DNA of 64,000 bases from Prauserella aidingensis (GTDB lineage: Bacteria; Actinomycetota; Actinomycetes; Mycobacteriales; Pseudonocardiaceae), in NCBI RefSeq assembly GCF_024171865.1, contig NZ_JAMTCN010000004.1, positions 186,001-250,000 of the forward strand, in the 5' to 3' direction. A program made the translations under genes and the position numbers. A model generated the notes under the pieces. The model was not told the origin of the DNA. It saw nothing but the letters and a program-made list of their open reading frames with translations, and ran no database searches. Of the stretch, positions 51,590 to 62,125 are shown one piece after another. Each line of letters starts with the position of its first letter. Within the stretch, counting starts at the first letter, position 1.

Positions 51590-51966
51590 GTGGGCGTGAC
51601 CTCGTCGAGGGACAGGCCGATGATCAACAGGGCGACGACCGCGAACAGGATGTAGAGGGCGAAGAAGATACCCATGCTGATCGCCGACCACATCGCCCAC
51701 TTCTTGGCCTGGTCGGCGGACTCCTGCGCCTCGGCGTACAGGCCCTGGGACCAGAGCGTCGTGACCTGGTTCGCCTTGACGATCGACACGATCCCGAGCG
51801 GCAGACAGCACAGGATGGTCGTGAGGATGCCCCACACCAGGTGGTTCTCGGGCGGAGGCGGCGGATACCCGTACCCGGGCGGCCGGCCGTACGCCGGCGG
51901 ATACCCGTACTGCGGATACGGCTGCTGCGGGTAGTCACCCGGATACGGCGGATACGGACCCGACAC
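51586..51966 (-). CDS. CD225/dispanin-type membrane protein with Pro/Tyr-rich N-terminus
   Basis: 126 residues: a Tyr/Pro-rich tail (YPPYPGDYPQQPYPQYGYPP), then helix LVWGILTTILCCLPLGIVSI, loop KANQVTTLWSQGLYAEAQES and a C-terminal helix GIFFALYILFAVVALLIIG. It shares the CD225 layout with the gene at 50587-51051 but has a different tail. Coupled to the DUF2752 gene. Confidence 0.86.
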   Translation of the reverse strand: MSGPYPPYPGDYPQQPYPQYGYPPAYGRPPGYGYPPPPPENHLVWGILTTILCCLPLGIVSIVKANQVTTLWSQGLYAEAQESADQAKKWAMWSAISMGIFFALYILFAVVALLIIGLSLDEVTPT

Positions 51967-52077
51967 TGTCCCCTCCTCGACACGGCGCCGCCCCGCACTC
52001 CCCGCGAGGCGACGGCGGGCCGAGGCTACCCGACCACGGTCGCCGCGCGTCGGCGAATGCCCGCGGTCGTGGGCGGA

Positions 52078-53151
52078 TCAGAAGCCCAGGCGACCCAGTT
52101 GTTTCGGATCCCGCTGCCACTCCTTGGCCACCTTGACGTGCAGGTCGAGATAGACCTTCGAGCCGAGGAGCGCCTCGATGTGCTTGCGGGCGTTGGCGCC
52201 GACCTGCTTGAGCCTGCTCCCCTTGTGCCCCAGCACGATGGCCTTCTGGCTCGGCCGTTCGACGAACAGGTGCGCGTAGATGTCGACCATGTCGTCGCGG
52301 CCCTCGCGCGGGATCATCTCCTCGACCGTGACGGCGATCGAGTGCGGCAGTTCGTCCCGCACGTCCTCCAGCGCGGCCTCGCGGATGAGCTCGGCGACGA
52401 GCCGCTGTTCCGGTTCGTCGGTCAGGTCCCCGTCCGGGTACAGCTGCGGGCCCTCGGGCAACTGACTCACCAGCACGTCCGCGACCGTGTCGACCTGGTA
52501 GCCGCTGGTGGCGGACACCGGCACGAGGTCGGCCAGCTCCATGACCTGCTGCAGCTCGAGCAGCTGCTCGGCGACGACCTCGGGTTTGACGAGGTCGGTC
52601 TTCGTGACGATCCCGACGACGGGCGTGCGCCGCGCGACCTTGGCCAGTTCCGCCGCGATGTACTTGTCGCCGGGGCCGATCTTCTCGCCCGCGGGTACGC
52701 AGAACCCGATCACGTCCACTTCGGACCACGTGGCACGCACGACGTCGTTGAGGCGCTCCCCCAACAGTGTGCGCGGCCGGTGCAGACCCGGAGTGTCCAC
52801 AATGATCAGCTGGGCGTCGTCGCGGTGCACGATGCCGCGCACCGCGTGCCGCGTGGTCTGCGGCTTGTTCGACGTGATCGCAATCTTCGTACCGACGAGC
52901 GCGTTCGTCAGCGTCGACTTTCCCGCGTTGGGCCGTCCCACGAAACAGGCGAATCCCGACCGGTGCTCGGGAGGGGTCTCCCGCCAGCCCGTGTCCTCGA
53001 TCCCGGCCGCCCGCAGCTTCGCGGCCAGGTCGTCACCGTCCGTCACGTCCGCGGCGCCGTCACCGGGGCTGTCGTCGGCGGGGCCGTGGTGGCCGGGGCT
53101 GTCGTCCCTAGGGCCGTCGTCGCCGGGGCCGTGGTCGCCGGACTCCGTCAC
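52078..53151 (-). CDS. era: GTPase Era
   Basis: 357 residues, longer than the usual 300 because of a 64-residue acidic extension containing DDSPGHHGP/DDSPGDG-type repeats. GTPase: G1 GRPNAGKS (72-79), G3 VDTPGLH, G4 TKTD; KH domain from about residue 280 with the VLGHKGSRLKQVG motif. Binds 16S rRNA and acts in 30S assembly. Overlaps the next upstream gene by 4 nt; standard neighbour of ybeY and recO. Confidence 0.96.
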   Translation of the reverse strand: MTESGDHGPGDDGPRDDSPGHHGPADDSPGDGAADVTDGDDLAAKLRAAGIEDTGWRETPPEHRSGFACFVGRPNAGKSTLTNALVGTKIAITSNKPQTTRHAVRGIVHRDDAQLIIVDTPGLHRPRTLLGERLNDVVRATWSEVDVIGFCVPAGEKIGPGDKYIAAELAKVARRTPVVGIVTKTDLVKPEVVAEQLLELQQVMELADLVPVSATSGYQVDTVADVLVSQLPEGPQLYPDGDLTDEPEQRLVAELIREAALEDVRDELPHSIAVTVEEMIPREGRDDMVDIYAHLFVERPSQKAIVLGHKGSRLKQVGANARKHIEALLGSKVYLDLHVKVAKEWQRDPKQLGRLGF

Positions 53152-53483
53152 CGGAGGATCTCCTGCACATCCCCGGCGAGGTCGGCGCGCAGGACCGGAG
53201 CGTCGGCCGTCAGGTCACGTACGGCGTGCACCGACGCCTCCGCCACGAGCGGTTCCGCCGTCACCACGGCCGCCGCCTCGAGCCCCTCGGCCCCGCTCGA
53301 CACCGCCGCCGCGACCGCGGCCTGCACCGCCGTGAGTGTCACCGACGGCAGGTCGACGGTCGCCGCGGCGTACGTCCGCCCGTCGGTGTCGCGCACCGCG
53401 GCACCCTCGGCGGCCTGGATCCGCGCCCTCGTCGAGCGGGCCAGGATGACGAGCTTCTCGTCCTCCGGGTCGAGGTCAGGCAT
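53148..53483 (-). CDS. Cytidine-deaminase-like protein lacking the zinc/catalytic residues
   Basis: 111 residues, ATG start overlapping the upstream gene by 8 nt. It aligns with cytidine deaminase through AAVRDTDGRTYAAATVDLPS, SVTLTAVQAAVAAAVSSGAEG and LEAAAVV. At the place of the deaminase C/H-A-E motif it has A52-V53-Q54, and the later PCxxC is absent (DAPVLRADLAGDVQEIL). It therefore cannot bind the catalytic zinc. A comparable gene sits between era and the CorC-like gene in mycobacteria (Rv2365c). Probable non-catalytic role. Confidence 0.82.
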   Translation of the reverse strand: MPDLDPEDEKLVILARSTRARIQAAEGAAVRDTDGRTYAAATVDLPSVTLTAVQAAVAAAVSSGAEGLEAAAVVTAEPLVAEASVHAVRDLTADAPVLRADLAGDVQEILR

Positions 53484-54810
53484 GTTCGACGCTCCTATCG
53501 CTGTCGCTCTCGTCGCTTCCGTTGGTGCACTGGGGCCGGTCGGCGTTCTCGTCGGTGGACCGCACGACGACCGTGGTGATCCTCATCCGGCCACGGCGGT
53601 CCTTGCCGCCCTCGGCGCGCAGCCGCAGTTCGCCGATCTCCGCCTCGGCTCCCGGCAGCGGCACGCGGCCCAGGCGCTGCGCCATCAGCCCGCCGACCGT
53701 CTCGACGTCGTGGTCGGAGAGGTCGACGTCGAACAGTTCGCTCAGGTCGTCGACGCCCAGTCGCGCGGACACCCGCACCGCGCCGTCGTCCAGCTCCTCG
53801 ACGTCGGGGCGTTCCTCGGTGTCGGACTCGTCGGTGATGTCCCCGACGATCTCCTCGAGGACGTCCTCGATCGTCAGCAGCCCGGCCGTGCCACCGTACT
53901 CGTCGACCGCGATCACCAGGTGGTGCCGGGAGACCTGCATCTCCTTGAGCAGACTGTCGAGCCGCTTCGAGTCGGGCACGAACGCAGCCGGGCTCATGAC
54001 GCCCGAGACCGGCCGGGCGTTGCCACCGTCGGCCATCGCGGCCTGCACCAGGTCCTTCAGGTTCACCACGCCGACGACGTCGTCGGCCGTGTCACCGATG
54101 ACGGGCAGCCGGGTGAACCCGGTGCGCATCGACAACGCCAGCGCCTGGCGCACGGTCTTGCTCTGCTCGATCCACACGATCTCGGTCCGCGGCACCATCA
54201 CGCCGCGGGCCACGGTGTCGCCGAGTTCGAACACCGAGTGGATCATCTCCCGCTCGTCGGTGCCCACGACGCCGCGTTCGCCCGCGAGGTCGACGAGCTC
54301 GCGCAACTCGGCCTCGGTGGTGAACGGGCCTTCACGGAATCCCTTGCCGGGGGTGATCGCGTTGCCGACCGCGATGAGCAGCCTGCTCAGCGGCCCGAGG
54401 ATCTTTCCCAGGACGCGCACCGGGCCGGCCACGACCAGCCCGACGCGGTAGGGATGCTGCCTGCCGATCGTGCGCGGGCCGACCCCGACCAGCACGTAGC
54501 TGACGACCACCATGACCACGCCCGCCCCGGCGACGGCGAACCAGTCCTGCTGGAACCACCGGATACCGACGACCGTGACGAGCACGGTGGCCGTCAGTTC
54601 GCAGGCCAGCCGGAGCAGCATGAGCAGGTTGATGTGCCTGCTGCGTTCGCCGATGACGGCCACGAGCTGGCGCGCGCCGGTGCGGCCCGCCCGGACCATG
54701 CCCTCGGCACGGGCCTGCGACACCGCACTCACCGCGGAGTCGGCCGCGGCGAACACCCCGCCCAGCAGTACCAGCACGACGGCCAGCAGCAGGGCCGCGG
54801 TACTGCTCAC
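53476..54810 (-). CDS. CNNM/CorC-type membrane protein with CBS domains
   Basis: 444 residues. DUF21 membrane region with helices near 5-25, 60-80, 90-110 and a last one near 130; a CBS pair ([33 protein letters not shown]) and a C-terminal CorC_HlyC domain ([31 protein letters not shown]). Related to Mg2+/Co2+ efflux or transport proteins once called hemolysins. Overlaps ybeY by 4 nt; ortholog position Rv2366c. Confidence 0.93.
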   Translation of the reverse strand: MSSTAALLLAVVLVLLGGVFAAADSAVSAVSQARAEGMVRAGRTGARQLVAVIGERSRHINLLMLLRLACELTATVLVTVVGIRWFQQDWFAVAGAGVVMVVVSYVLVGVGPRTIGRQHPYRVGLVVAGPVRVLGKILGPLSRLLIAVGNAITPGKGFREGPFTTEAELRELVDLAGERGVVGTDEREMIHSVFELGDTVARGVMVPRTEIVWIEQSKTVRQALALSMRTGFTRLPVIGDTADDVVGVVNLKDLVQAAMADGGNARPVSGVMSPAAFVPDSKRLDSLLKEMQVSRHHLVIAVDEYGGTAGLLTIEDVLEEIVGDITDESDTEERPDVEELDDGAVRVSARLGVDDLSELFDVDLSDHDVETVGGLMAQRLGRVPLPGAEAEIGELRLRAEGGKDRRGRMRITTVVVRSTDENADRPQCTNGSDESDSDRSVEHA

Positions 54811-55358
54811 GGCGTCTCCTGGTTCGTCCCTCCGTCGAGCCCGGCCGCGCCGAGCAGACGGTCGTCGACACTCCGCTGCGCTTCCCGTCGGGACTCCTCC
54901 ACCTGCGCGGCCTGGAAGTCGGTGAGGATGCGGTTCTGCAGGCCGAACATCTCGCGTTCCTCGGTGGGCTCGGCGTGGTCGTACCCGAGCAGGTGGAGCG
55001 TGCCGTGCACCGTCAGCAGGTGCAGCTCGTCCATCAGCGAGTGGCCCGCCTTCTTGGCCTGGTCACGCGCGAAGGCCGGGCACAACACGATGTCGCCGAG
55101 CAGTGCGGACGTGTCGTCCGGCGCGTCGGGCCTGCGGGTGCCCTCCATCTCGTCCATGGGAAAGGCCATGACGTCGGTCGGCCCCGGCAGGTCCATCCAC
55201 CGCTCGTGGAGGTCCTCCATCACGTCGAGGTTCACCAGCAGCACCGACAACTCGGCGAGCGGGCTCACCTCCATCCGGTCCAGTGCGAACCGGGCCGCCG
55301 ACACGATCGACTCCTCGTCGACGCCGACGCCGGACTCGTTGGCGATTTCGATGCTCAC
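54807..55358 (-). CDS. ybeY: Endoribonuclease YbeY
   Basis: 183 residues. The metal site H-x3-H-x5-H is seen in [15 protein letters not shown], and [12 protein letters not shown] is the conserved strand before it. Matures the 16S rRNA 3' end and takes part in ribosome quality control. Overlaps phoH (4 nt) upstream and the CorC-like gene (4 nt) downstream. The C-terminal 25 residues ([19 protein letters not shown]) are non-conserved. Confidence 0.95.
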   Translation of the reverse strand: MSIEIANESGVGVDEESIVSAARFALDRMEVSPLAELSVLLVNLDVMEDLHERWMDLPGPTDVMAFPMDEMEGTRRPDAPDDTSALLGDIVLCPAFARDQAKKAGHSLMDELHLLTVHGTLHLLGYDHAEPTEEREMFGLQNRILTDFQAAQVEESRREAQRSVDDRLLGAAGLDGGTNQETP

Positions 55359-56470
55359 GCGCGATCCTCGCTGTGCTTGCCGTTGCCCGCGGCCCCGTCA
55401 CGGCCGCGCCCCTCGCGACCGCCGTCACCGGGCCTGCCCGCGGCGCCCGAGCCGGACGTCTCGCCCGCCTCGGCGTCCTGCGTGGCCTGCCACTTCTCGT
55501 AGGCGTCCACGATGTCGCCGACGAGCTTGTGCCGGACGACGTCGGTGCTGGTCAGTGTCGAGAAATGCAGGTCGTCGACGCCCTCGAGGATCTCGCGCAC
55601 GATCCGCAGTCCGCTGCGCTGTCCTCCCGGCAGGTCGACCTGTGTGATGTCGCCGGTCACGACGACCTTCGACCCGAACCCGAGCCGGGTCAGGAACATC
55701 TTCATCTGCTCGGGCGTGGTGTTCTGCGCCTCGTCGAGGATCACGAACGCGTCGTTGAGCGACCGGCCGCGCATGTAGGCGAGCGGGGCGATCTCGATCG
55801 TGCCCGCCTGCGTCAGCCGCGGGATCGACTCCGGGTCCACCATGTCGTGCAGCGCGTCGTACAGCGGCCGCAGGTACGGGTCGATCTTCTCGTTGAGCGT
55901 GCCGGGCAGGTAGCCGAGCCGCTCCCCCGCTTCGACGGCCGGGCGCGTGAGGATGATGCGGTTGACCTGCTTGGCCTGCAGCGCCTGGACGGCCTTCGCC
56001 ATCGCCAGGTACGTCTTGCCGGTACCGGCGGGACCGATACCGAAGACGATCGTGTGCTGGTCGATGGCCTCGACGTAGCGCTTCTGGTTCAGCGTCTTCG
56101 GCCGGATCGTGCGCCCGCGCCGCGACACGATGTCCATGCTCAGGACCTCGGCGGGCGACTCCGCGTTGCCCGCCGACAACATGCCGACGGTGCGGCGCAC
56201 CGCGTCCGGGCCGAGCTGCTGCCCCTTCGACGCCAGCGTGACGAGCTCGCTCAGCGCACGCTCGGCGAAGGCGATCTCGGCGGGCTCGCCGGTCAACGTG
56301 ACCTCGTTGCCCCGGACATGCACATCGGCGTCGAGCAGTTCCTCGATGACGCGCAGGTTCTCGTCGCTCGACCCGAGCAGCGCCAGAGTGGCCGCGTCGG
56401 GAATGGGGAACTTCGAGCGTGCCTGGTCGCCGCCGGTCTCGGGGCTCTGCTGCGGAACGGTTCCGGCCAC
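55355..56470 (-). CDS. phoH: PhoH-family ATPase
   Basis: 371 residues from GTG 56470. N-terminal KH-like domain, then a helicase-like ATPase: Walker [18 protein letters not shown], Walker [17 protein letters not shown], and [12 protein letters not shown]. Linked to RNA metabolism with YbeY. The last 40 residues are a Gly/Arg/Glu-rich tail ([15 protein letters not shown]). Upstream gap (56471-56591) holds TAGCAT as a possible -10 and the hairpin behind the HIT gene. Confidence 0.95.
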   Translation of the reverse strand: MAGTVPQQSPETGGDQARSKFPIPDAATLALLGSSDENLRVIEELLDADVHVRGNEVTLTGEPAEIAFAERALSELVTLASKGQQLGPDAVRRTVGMLSAGNAESPAEVLSMDIVSRRGRTIRPKTLNQKRYVEAIDQHTIVFGIGPAGTGKTYLAMAKAVQALQAKQVNRIILTRPAVEAGERLGYLPGTLNEKIDPYLRPLYDALHDMVDPESIPRLTQAGTIEIAPLAYMRGRSLNDAFVILDEAQNTTPEQMKMFLTRLGFGSKVVVTGDITQVDLPGGQRSGLRIVREILEGVDDLHFSTLTSTDVVRHKLVGDIVDAYEKWQATQDAEAGETSGSGAAGRPGDGGREGRGRDGAAGNGKHSEDRA

Positions 56471-56576
56471 GTGGCCTCTGGCCTGCCTTCTGCACTCGTC
56501 GTGCCGGTCGATAACGGATGTCTGCCTGTCATGCTAACGGCCGCACCGGCTCGACGGCTCCCGGATTCCGGGACGC

Positions 56577-56591
56577 CCCACCGCCGGTGGG
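56577..56591 (-). terminator. Short hairpin after the HIT gene
   Basis: CCCACC / GGTGGG stem with a 3-nt loop, immediately after the HIT-gene stop, without a U-run. Weak candidate terminator. Confidence 0.35.
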
Positions 56592-56975
56592 TCAGCCCGC
56601 GTCGGGCCCGCCGGCATAACGCCCGAACTGGCCGAGCTGTTCCCCGCCCAGCACGTGGGCGTGCACGTGGAAGACGGTCTGCCCGGCGTCGGCGCCGGTG
56701 TTGAACACGACGCGGTAGCCGCTGTCGGTGAGGCCGTCGAGTTCGGCGACCCGGTGCGCGGTCGCGATCACGTCCGCCAGCAGCGCAGGATCGGCGGCCG
56801 CGAGCTCGCCGACGTTGCGGTAGCGGGTCTTCGGCACGACGAGCACGTGGGTGGCCGCCTGCGGCGAGATGTCGCGGAACGCCAGCGTGGTGTCGGTCTC
56901 GTGGACGATGTCGGCGGGGATCTCGCGCGCGATGATCCGTTCGAACAGGGTTTCCGACGGGTCGGACTCAGTCAT
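56592..56975 (-). CDS. HIT-family nucleotide-binding protein
   Basis: 127 residues from ATG 56975 (MTESDPSETLFERIIAREIP), which fits the family start; the upstream frame extension is Pro-rich and not conserved. Histidine triad in TVFHVHAHVLGG with the catalytic middle His, plus the ATHVLVVPKTRYRNVGEL strand. HINT-type hydrolase of AMP-linked amines or phosphoramidates. Ribosome site is weak. Confidence 0.92.
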   Translation of the reverse strand: MTESDPSETLFERIIAREIPADIVHETDTTLAFRDISPQAATHVLVVPKTRYRNVGELAAADPALLADVIATAHRVAELDGLTDSGYRVVFNTGADAGQTVFHVHAHVLGGEQLGQFGRYAGGPDAG

Positions 56976-57317
56976 GCGGGAACTGTAGCGGGCCGGGTTC
57001 GGAGGCCGGGGCGGCCGGAGGGCGGCAGGCGGGTCGAACGGCGCGGACACGTCCGGAAGCGGAATCTCGGGCGGCTCATCGGACGAGACGTCGCCCGCGG
57101 AGTGGTCCGGTGACCGAAACACCGCGGCGCAGGTGGAACGTGGGGGACGCGCGCCACCCGCGCCGCGGCTCCGCCGGGCCGAGGGGGAGGTGCCCGGCGT
57201 GGTCTCGGCAGATCGACCGCATGCAGGTGATCCGATCGATCGTTAACCAGCGTAACTGTTTCCGCGCGAACGAGCGACCGCCTCGACCGCTCGTCGAGTG
57301 GTCGTATCGGTGAGCGG
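56976..57317. other. Intergenic region without a recognisable gene
   Basis: 342 bp between the HIT gene and rsmE. Most is as GC-rich as coding DNA. A lower-GC patch at about 57224-57262 (GATCCGATCGATCGTTAACC) may hold the HIT-gene promoter. I see no RNA gene, no conserved reading frame and no terminator. Confidence 0.5.
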
Positions 57318-58121
57318 TCACCAACGTGCGGTCAGCGCGCCGAGTGTGCCGAGTGCCACCGCGCCCGCGGTCGACGTCCGCAGCACGGTCGGGCCGAGGC
57401 GCACGCCGACGGCCCCCGCGGCCGTGAGTGCCGCCAGTTCCTCGCCGGTGACGCCGCCCTCCGGCCCGACGATCAGATACAGCTCGCCGTGTTCCGGCAG
57501 CGGAAGGTCCTTCAGCCCCGCCTCGGCGGTGGCTTCCAGCAGGTAGGCGCCCTCCGCGTCGGCCACACGCGCGGCGAGTCCGGCGGTGTCGACCGGGTCG
57601 GGCACGTCCGGCACCCGGCCGCGCCGGGCCTGTTTCGCCGCGGACCGTGCCGCCGTGCGCCACCGGGCGAGCGCCTTCGCACCCCGGGGCCCGTCGTCCC
57701 AGCGCGCGACGCTGCGGGCGGCGCGCCACGGCAGTACCGCGTCGGCACCGGCCTCGGTGGCCAGTTCGACGGCGAGCTCACCACGGTCGCCCTTCGCCAG
57801 CGCCTGCACGACGGTGACCCGCAGTCGCGGCGGCGGATCCTCGCGCCTGCCGTGCACCGTCACCTCGAGCGAGGGGTGCCTGCCCGGCGTGACGGTGTCG
57901 ACGACGCAGTCGGCGAGCCCGCCCGCGCCGTCGGACAGCGTCAGCCGTTCGCCCGCGCGCGTGCGGCGCACGGTCACGGCGTGCCGCGCCTCCTCGCCGT
58001 CGAGCACGGCGTGGTCCCCCGGCGGGATCGCGTCGACCAGGAAGACCGGCGGTGTCGACTCCGGCGCCGGCGCCTGGCGTCCGGTGTCACCGCCGGCGTC
58101 ACCACCGCCGGCCACGGTCAC
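57318..58121 (-). CDS. rsmE: 16S rRNA (uracil-1498-N3)-methyltransferase RsmE
   Basis: 267 residues from GTG 58121 (GTGA overlap with dnaJ stop). SPOUT-fold motifs: [38 protein letters not shown] and [18 protein letters not shown] (knot). N-terminal PUA-like domain with [16 protein letters not shown]. Methylates U1498 of 16S rRNA. A Gly/Pro-rich extension of about 20 residues precedes the domain. Confidence 0.95.
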   Translation of the reverse strand: MTVAGGGDAGGDTGRQAPAPESTPPVFLVDAIPPGDHAVLDGEEARHAVTVRRTRAGERLTLSDGAGGLADCVVDTVTPGRHPSLEVTVHGRREDPPPRLRVTVVQALAKGDRGELAVELATEAGADAVLPWRAARSVARWDDGPRGAKALARWRTAARSAAKQARRGRVPDVPDPVDTAGLAARVADAEGAYLLEATAEAGLKDLPLPEHGELYLIVGPEGGVTGEELAALTAAGAVGVRLGPTVLRTSTAGAVALGTLGALTARW

Positions 58122-59284
58122 TTCTTGGCGCGCAGCTTGGAGAACAGGCCACCGCGGTGCGCGCTGCTGCCCGCGAGCTCGGGCGCCTCCTCGCCACGCA
58201 GCTTCGCGAGCTGCCGCAGCAGGTCCGCCTGCTCCTCGTCCACCTTCGACGGCACGACGACGTCGACGTGAACGTGGAGGTCACCGCGGCCGTCGACCCG
58301 GCCGGACGAGCGCAGCCGCGGCATGCCCTTACCGGTGAACACCAGCTCGGTCTCCGGCTGCGTACCCGGTTCGATCTCGACGTCGACCTCGCCGTCGATC
58401 AGCGTCTCGAGCGGCACGGACGCACCGAGTGCCGCGCTCGTCATCGGGATCCGGAGCCGGCAGTGCAGATCGTTGCCCTGGCGCTCGAAGACCTCGTTGG
58501 GCTCTTCGTCGACCTCGACGTACAGGTCGCCCGCGGGACCACCGCCCGGTCCGACCTCGCCCTGTCCGGACAGCCGGATGCGCATGCCGTCGCCGACGCC
58601 TGCCGGGACCTTCGCCGTGACGTTGCGCCGGGCGCGGACGCGGCCGTCGCCGCTGCACTTCCGGCACGGGTCGGTGATCGTCTCGCCGAGGCCCTGGCAC
58701 GCGGGGCACGGCCGGGCCGTGACGACCTGGCCGAGGAACGAGCGCTGCACCGACTGCACCTCGCCCTGGCCGCCGCACGTGTCGCACGTGGCGACCGAGC
58801 CGTTCTCACCCATGCCCGCACCGCGGCACTCGTCGCACAGCACAGCCGTGTCGACGGCGATCTCCTTGTCGATACCCGTCGCGCACTCTTCGAGCGTCAA
58901 CCGCAGCCGGATCAGCGCGTCGGAACCGGGCTGCACCCGGCTGCGAGGTCCGCGGCCCCGGCCGCCGCCCGCGGCCGCGCCGAAGAAGGCGTCCATGATG
59001 TCGCCGAGCCCGCCGAAGCCGCCGAAGGGGTCGCCGCCACCACGGGCACCGCCCGCACCGGCGCCACCGTCCATCGGGTCACCGCCCAGGTCGACGACCT
59101 TGCGCTTCTGGGGATCGGACAGCACCTCGTACGCCGTCGTGACCTCGCCGAACTTCTGTTGCGCGTCCTCGGACGGGTTGACGTCGGGGTGCAACTCACG
59201 CGCGAGCTTGCGGTAGGCCCGCTTGATCTCCTGGTCGCTCGCGTCCTTCGACACGCCCAGAATTCCGTAGTAGTCCCTCGCCAC
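58118..59284 (-). CDS. dnaJ: Chaperone DnaJ (DnaJ2 type)
   Basis: 388 residues. J domain [16 protein letters not shown] with HPD at 32-34; Gly-rich region ([20 protein letters not shown]); four CxxCxGxG zinc repeats beginning [35 protein letters not shown]-terminal substrate-binding domains. Co-chaperone for DnaK. Follows hrcA by 55 bp, the usual actinobacterial hrcA-dnaJ2 pair. Confidence 0.97.
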   Translation of the reverse strand: MARDYYGILGVSKDASDQEIKRAYRKLARELHPDVNPSEDAQQKFGEVTTAYEVLSDPQKRKVVDLGGDPMDGGAGAGGARGGGDPFGGFGGLGDIMDAFFGAAAGGGRGRGPRSRVQPGSDALIRLRLTLEECATGIDKEIAVDTAVLCDECRGAGMGENGSVATCDTCGGQGEVQSVQRSFLGQVVTARPCPACQGLGETITDPCRKCSGDGRVRARRNVTAKVPAGVGDGMRIRLSGQGEVGPGGGPAGDLYVEVDEEPNEVFERQGNDLHCRLRIPMTSAALGASVPLETLIDGEVDVEIEPGTQPETELVFTGKGMPRLRSSGRVDGRGDLHVHVDVVVPSKVDEEQADLLRQLAKLRGEEAPELAGSSAHRGGLFSKLRAKK

Positions 59285-59339
59285 CGTTTCGACGTCCTCC
59301 TAGTACCGCACCTGTCACCCGGACGGCTGTCATCGCGGA

Positions 59340-60365
59340 TCAGCCGCCGGCCAGGATCCGGCCCACGTAATTGGCCACCGCGCGTACCGCGGCGATCGTC
59401 CCGGGGTAGTCCATCCGTGTCGGACCGACCACGCCCATGCCACCCAGCAACAGATCGTCGGACCCGTACCCGATCGACACGACCGACGTGCTCCGCATCT
59501 GCGCGTCCTCATTCTCCTCACCGATGCGCACCGTGACCGAACCGGGGTTGCGGGCGGCCGCGAGCAGCTTCAGCACGACGACCTGTTCCTCGAGCGCTTC
59601 GAGCACCTCACGCAGCGAATCGGGAAAGTCCGCGACGCTGTTGGTCAGGTTCGCCGTCCCCCCGAGCACCAGACGGTCCTCGGGGTCCTCGACCAGGGAT
59701 TCCACCAGCGTCGTCGCCACCCTGGTCATCACGTCGCGCAGCTCCGGCGGGCCCTGCTCCGGCAGGTCCGACACCTTCGCCGCCGCGTCCGCCAGTTTAC
59801 GTCCCGCCAGCGCGTTGTTGAGCTGGTCGCGCAGCAGCGCCACGGATTCCTCGCCGAGGACGTCGCCGAGGTCGACGTTGCGCTGGTCGACCCGCCCGGT
59901 GTCGGTGATCAGCACGAGCATCAGCCGCGCCGACGTGAGCGGCACGACCTCGACGTGCCGCACGGTCGAGTTGGTCAGCGTCGGGTACTGGACGACGGCG
60001 ACCTGCCGTGTCAGCTGGGCCAGCAGGCGCACCGACCGACGCAGCACGTCGTCGAGGTCGCTCGCGCCGTCCAGGAACCGGTGGATGGCCCTGCGCTCGG
60101 CGGTGGAGAGCGGTTTGATCTCCGAGAGCCGGTCCACGAACAGCCGGTACCCCTTGTCGGTGGGGATTCGGCCCGCGCTCGTGTGCGGCTGGGTGATGTA
60201 CCCGTCCTCTTCCAGGGACGCCATGTCGTTGCGCACCGTGGCGCTGGAGACACCCAGGTTGTGCCGGTCGACCAGAGCCTTGGAACCGACCGGCTCCTGC
60301 TCGGACACGTAGTCGGCGACGATCGCGCGCAACACCTCGAACCGCCGCTCGTCCGCGCTGGCCAC
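59340..60365 (-). CDS. hrcA: Heat-inducible transcription repressor HrcA
   Basis: 341 residues from GTG 60365 with GAGGAGG six bases upstream. Winged-helix N-domain ([39 protein letters not shown]) and the C-terminal dimer region ending [20 protein letters not shown]. Represses groES/groEL genes by binding CIRCE elements. I find no CIRCE (TTAGCACTC-N9-GAGTGCTAA) in this window, so it does not appear to autoregulate here. Confidence 0.96.
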   Translation of the reverse strand: MASADERRFEVLRAIVADYVSEQEPVGSKALVDRHNLGVSSATVRNDMASLEEDGYITQPHTSAGRIPTDKGYRLFVDRLSEIKPLSTAERRAIHRFLDGASDLDDVLRRSVRLLAQLTRQVAVVQYPTLTNSTVRHVEVVPLTSARLMLVLITDTGRVDQRNVDLGDVLGEESVALLRDQLNNALAGRKLADAAAKVSDLPEQGPPELRDVMTRVATTLVESLVEDPEDRLVLGGTANLTNSVADFPDSLREVLEALEEQVVVLKLLAAARNPGSVTVRIGEENEDAQMRSTSVVSIGYGSDDLLLGGMGVVGPTRMDYPGTIAAVRAVANYVGRILAGG

Positions 60366-60474
60366 CGAGCACCTCCTCGCCCGTCGGGGAACCGGTCGGC
60401 CCGGCGGCGCACCCGCCGGGGCGACCGGAGCCTCTCATCCCTCCGAGTTTACGGTGCCCGAACCGCCGAGCGGA

Positions 60475-61974
<1,500 letters not shown>

Positions 61975-62125
61975 GGTGTACTCCTCGGCGTTCGTCGAGT
62001 GCGGTGTTCGTGTCGGGTGCGCTGGTCGGGTCGGGTGTGCCGGTCGGGGTGTCGTCGCGTGCGCCGCGGTCGGGCGTGCGGGCGCTCGGCGGGCTGTGGG
62101 ACGCCTGCGCCCGCGCCCGCCCGGC

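Noticed and set aside
51223-55647. Very long open frame (1474 codons) on the plus strand
   Set aside because: It is antisense to DUF2752, CD225, era, the CDA-like gene, the CorC-like gene and ybeY, all of which have strong family motifs. The translated product is Arg/His/Asp-rich without domains, as expected for a shadow frame in GC-rich DNA. Similar long frames at 2008-4584, 28172-30286 and 34553-37531 were rejected for the same reason.
60366-60474. CIRCE element upstream of hrcA
   Set aside because: Searched by eye for TTAGCACTC/GAGTGCTAA; nothing similar is present.
61975-62125. GTCGGG/GTGCG-rich stretch between mmsA and the aminotransferase gene
   Set aside because: Looks repetitive but has no consistent period or dyad. 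Treated as plain low-complexity GC-rich spacer.
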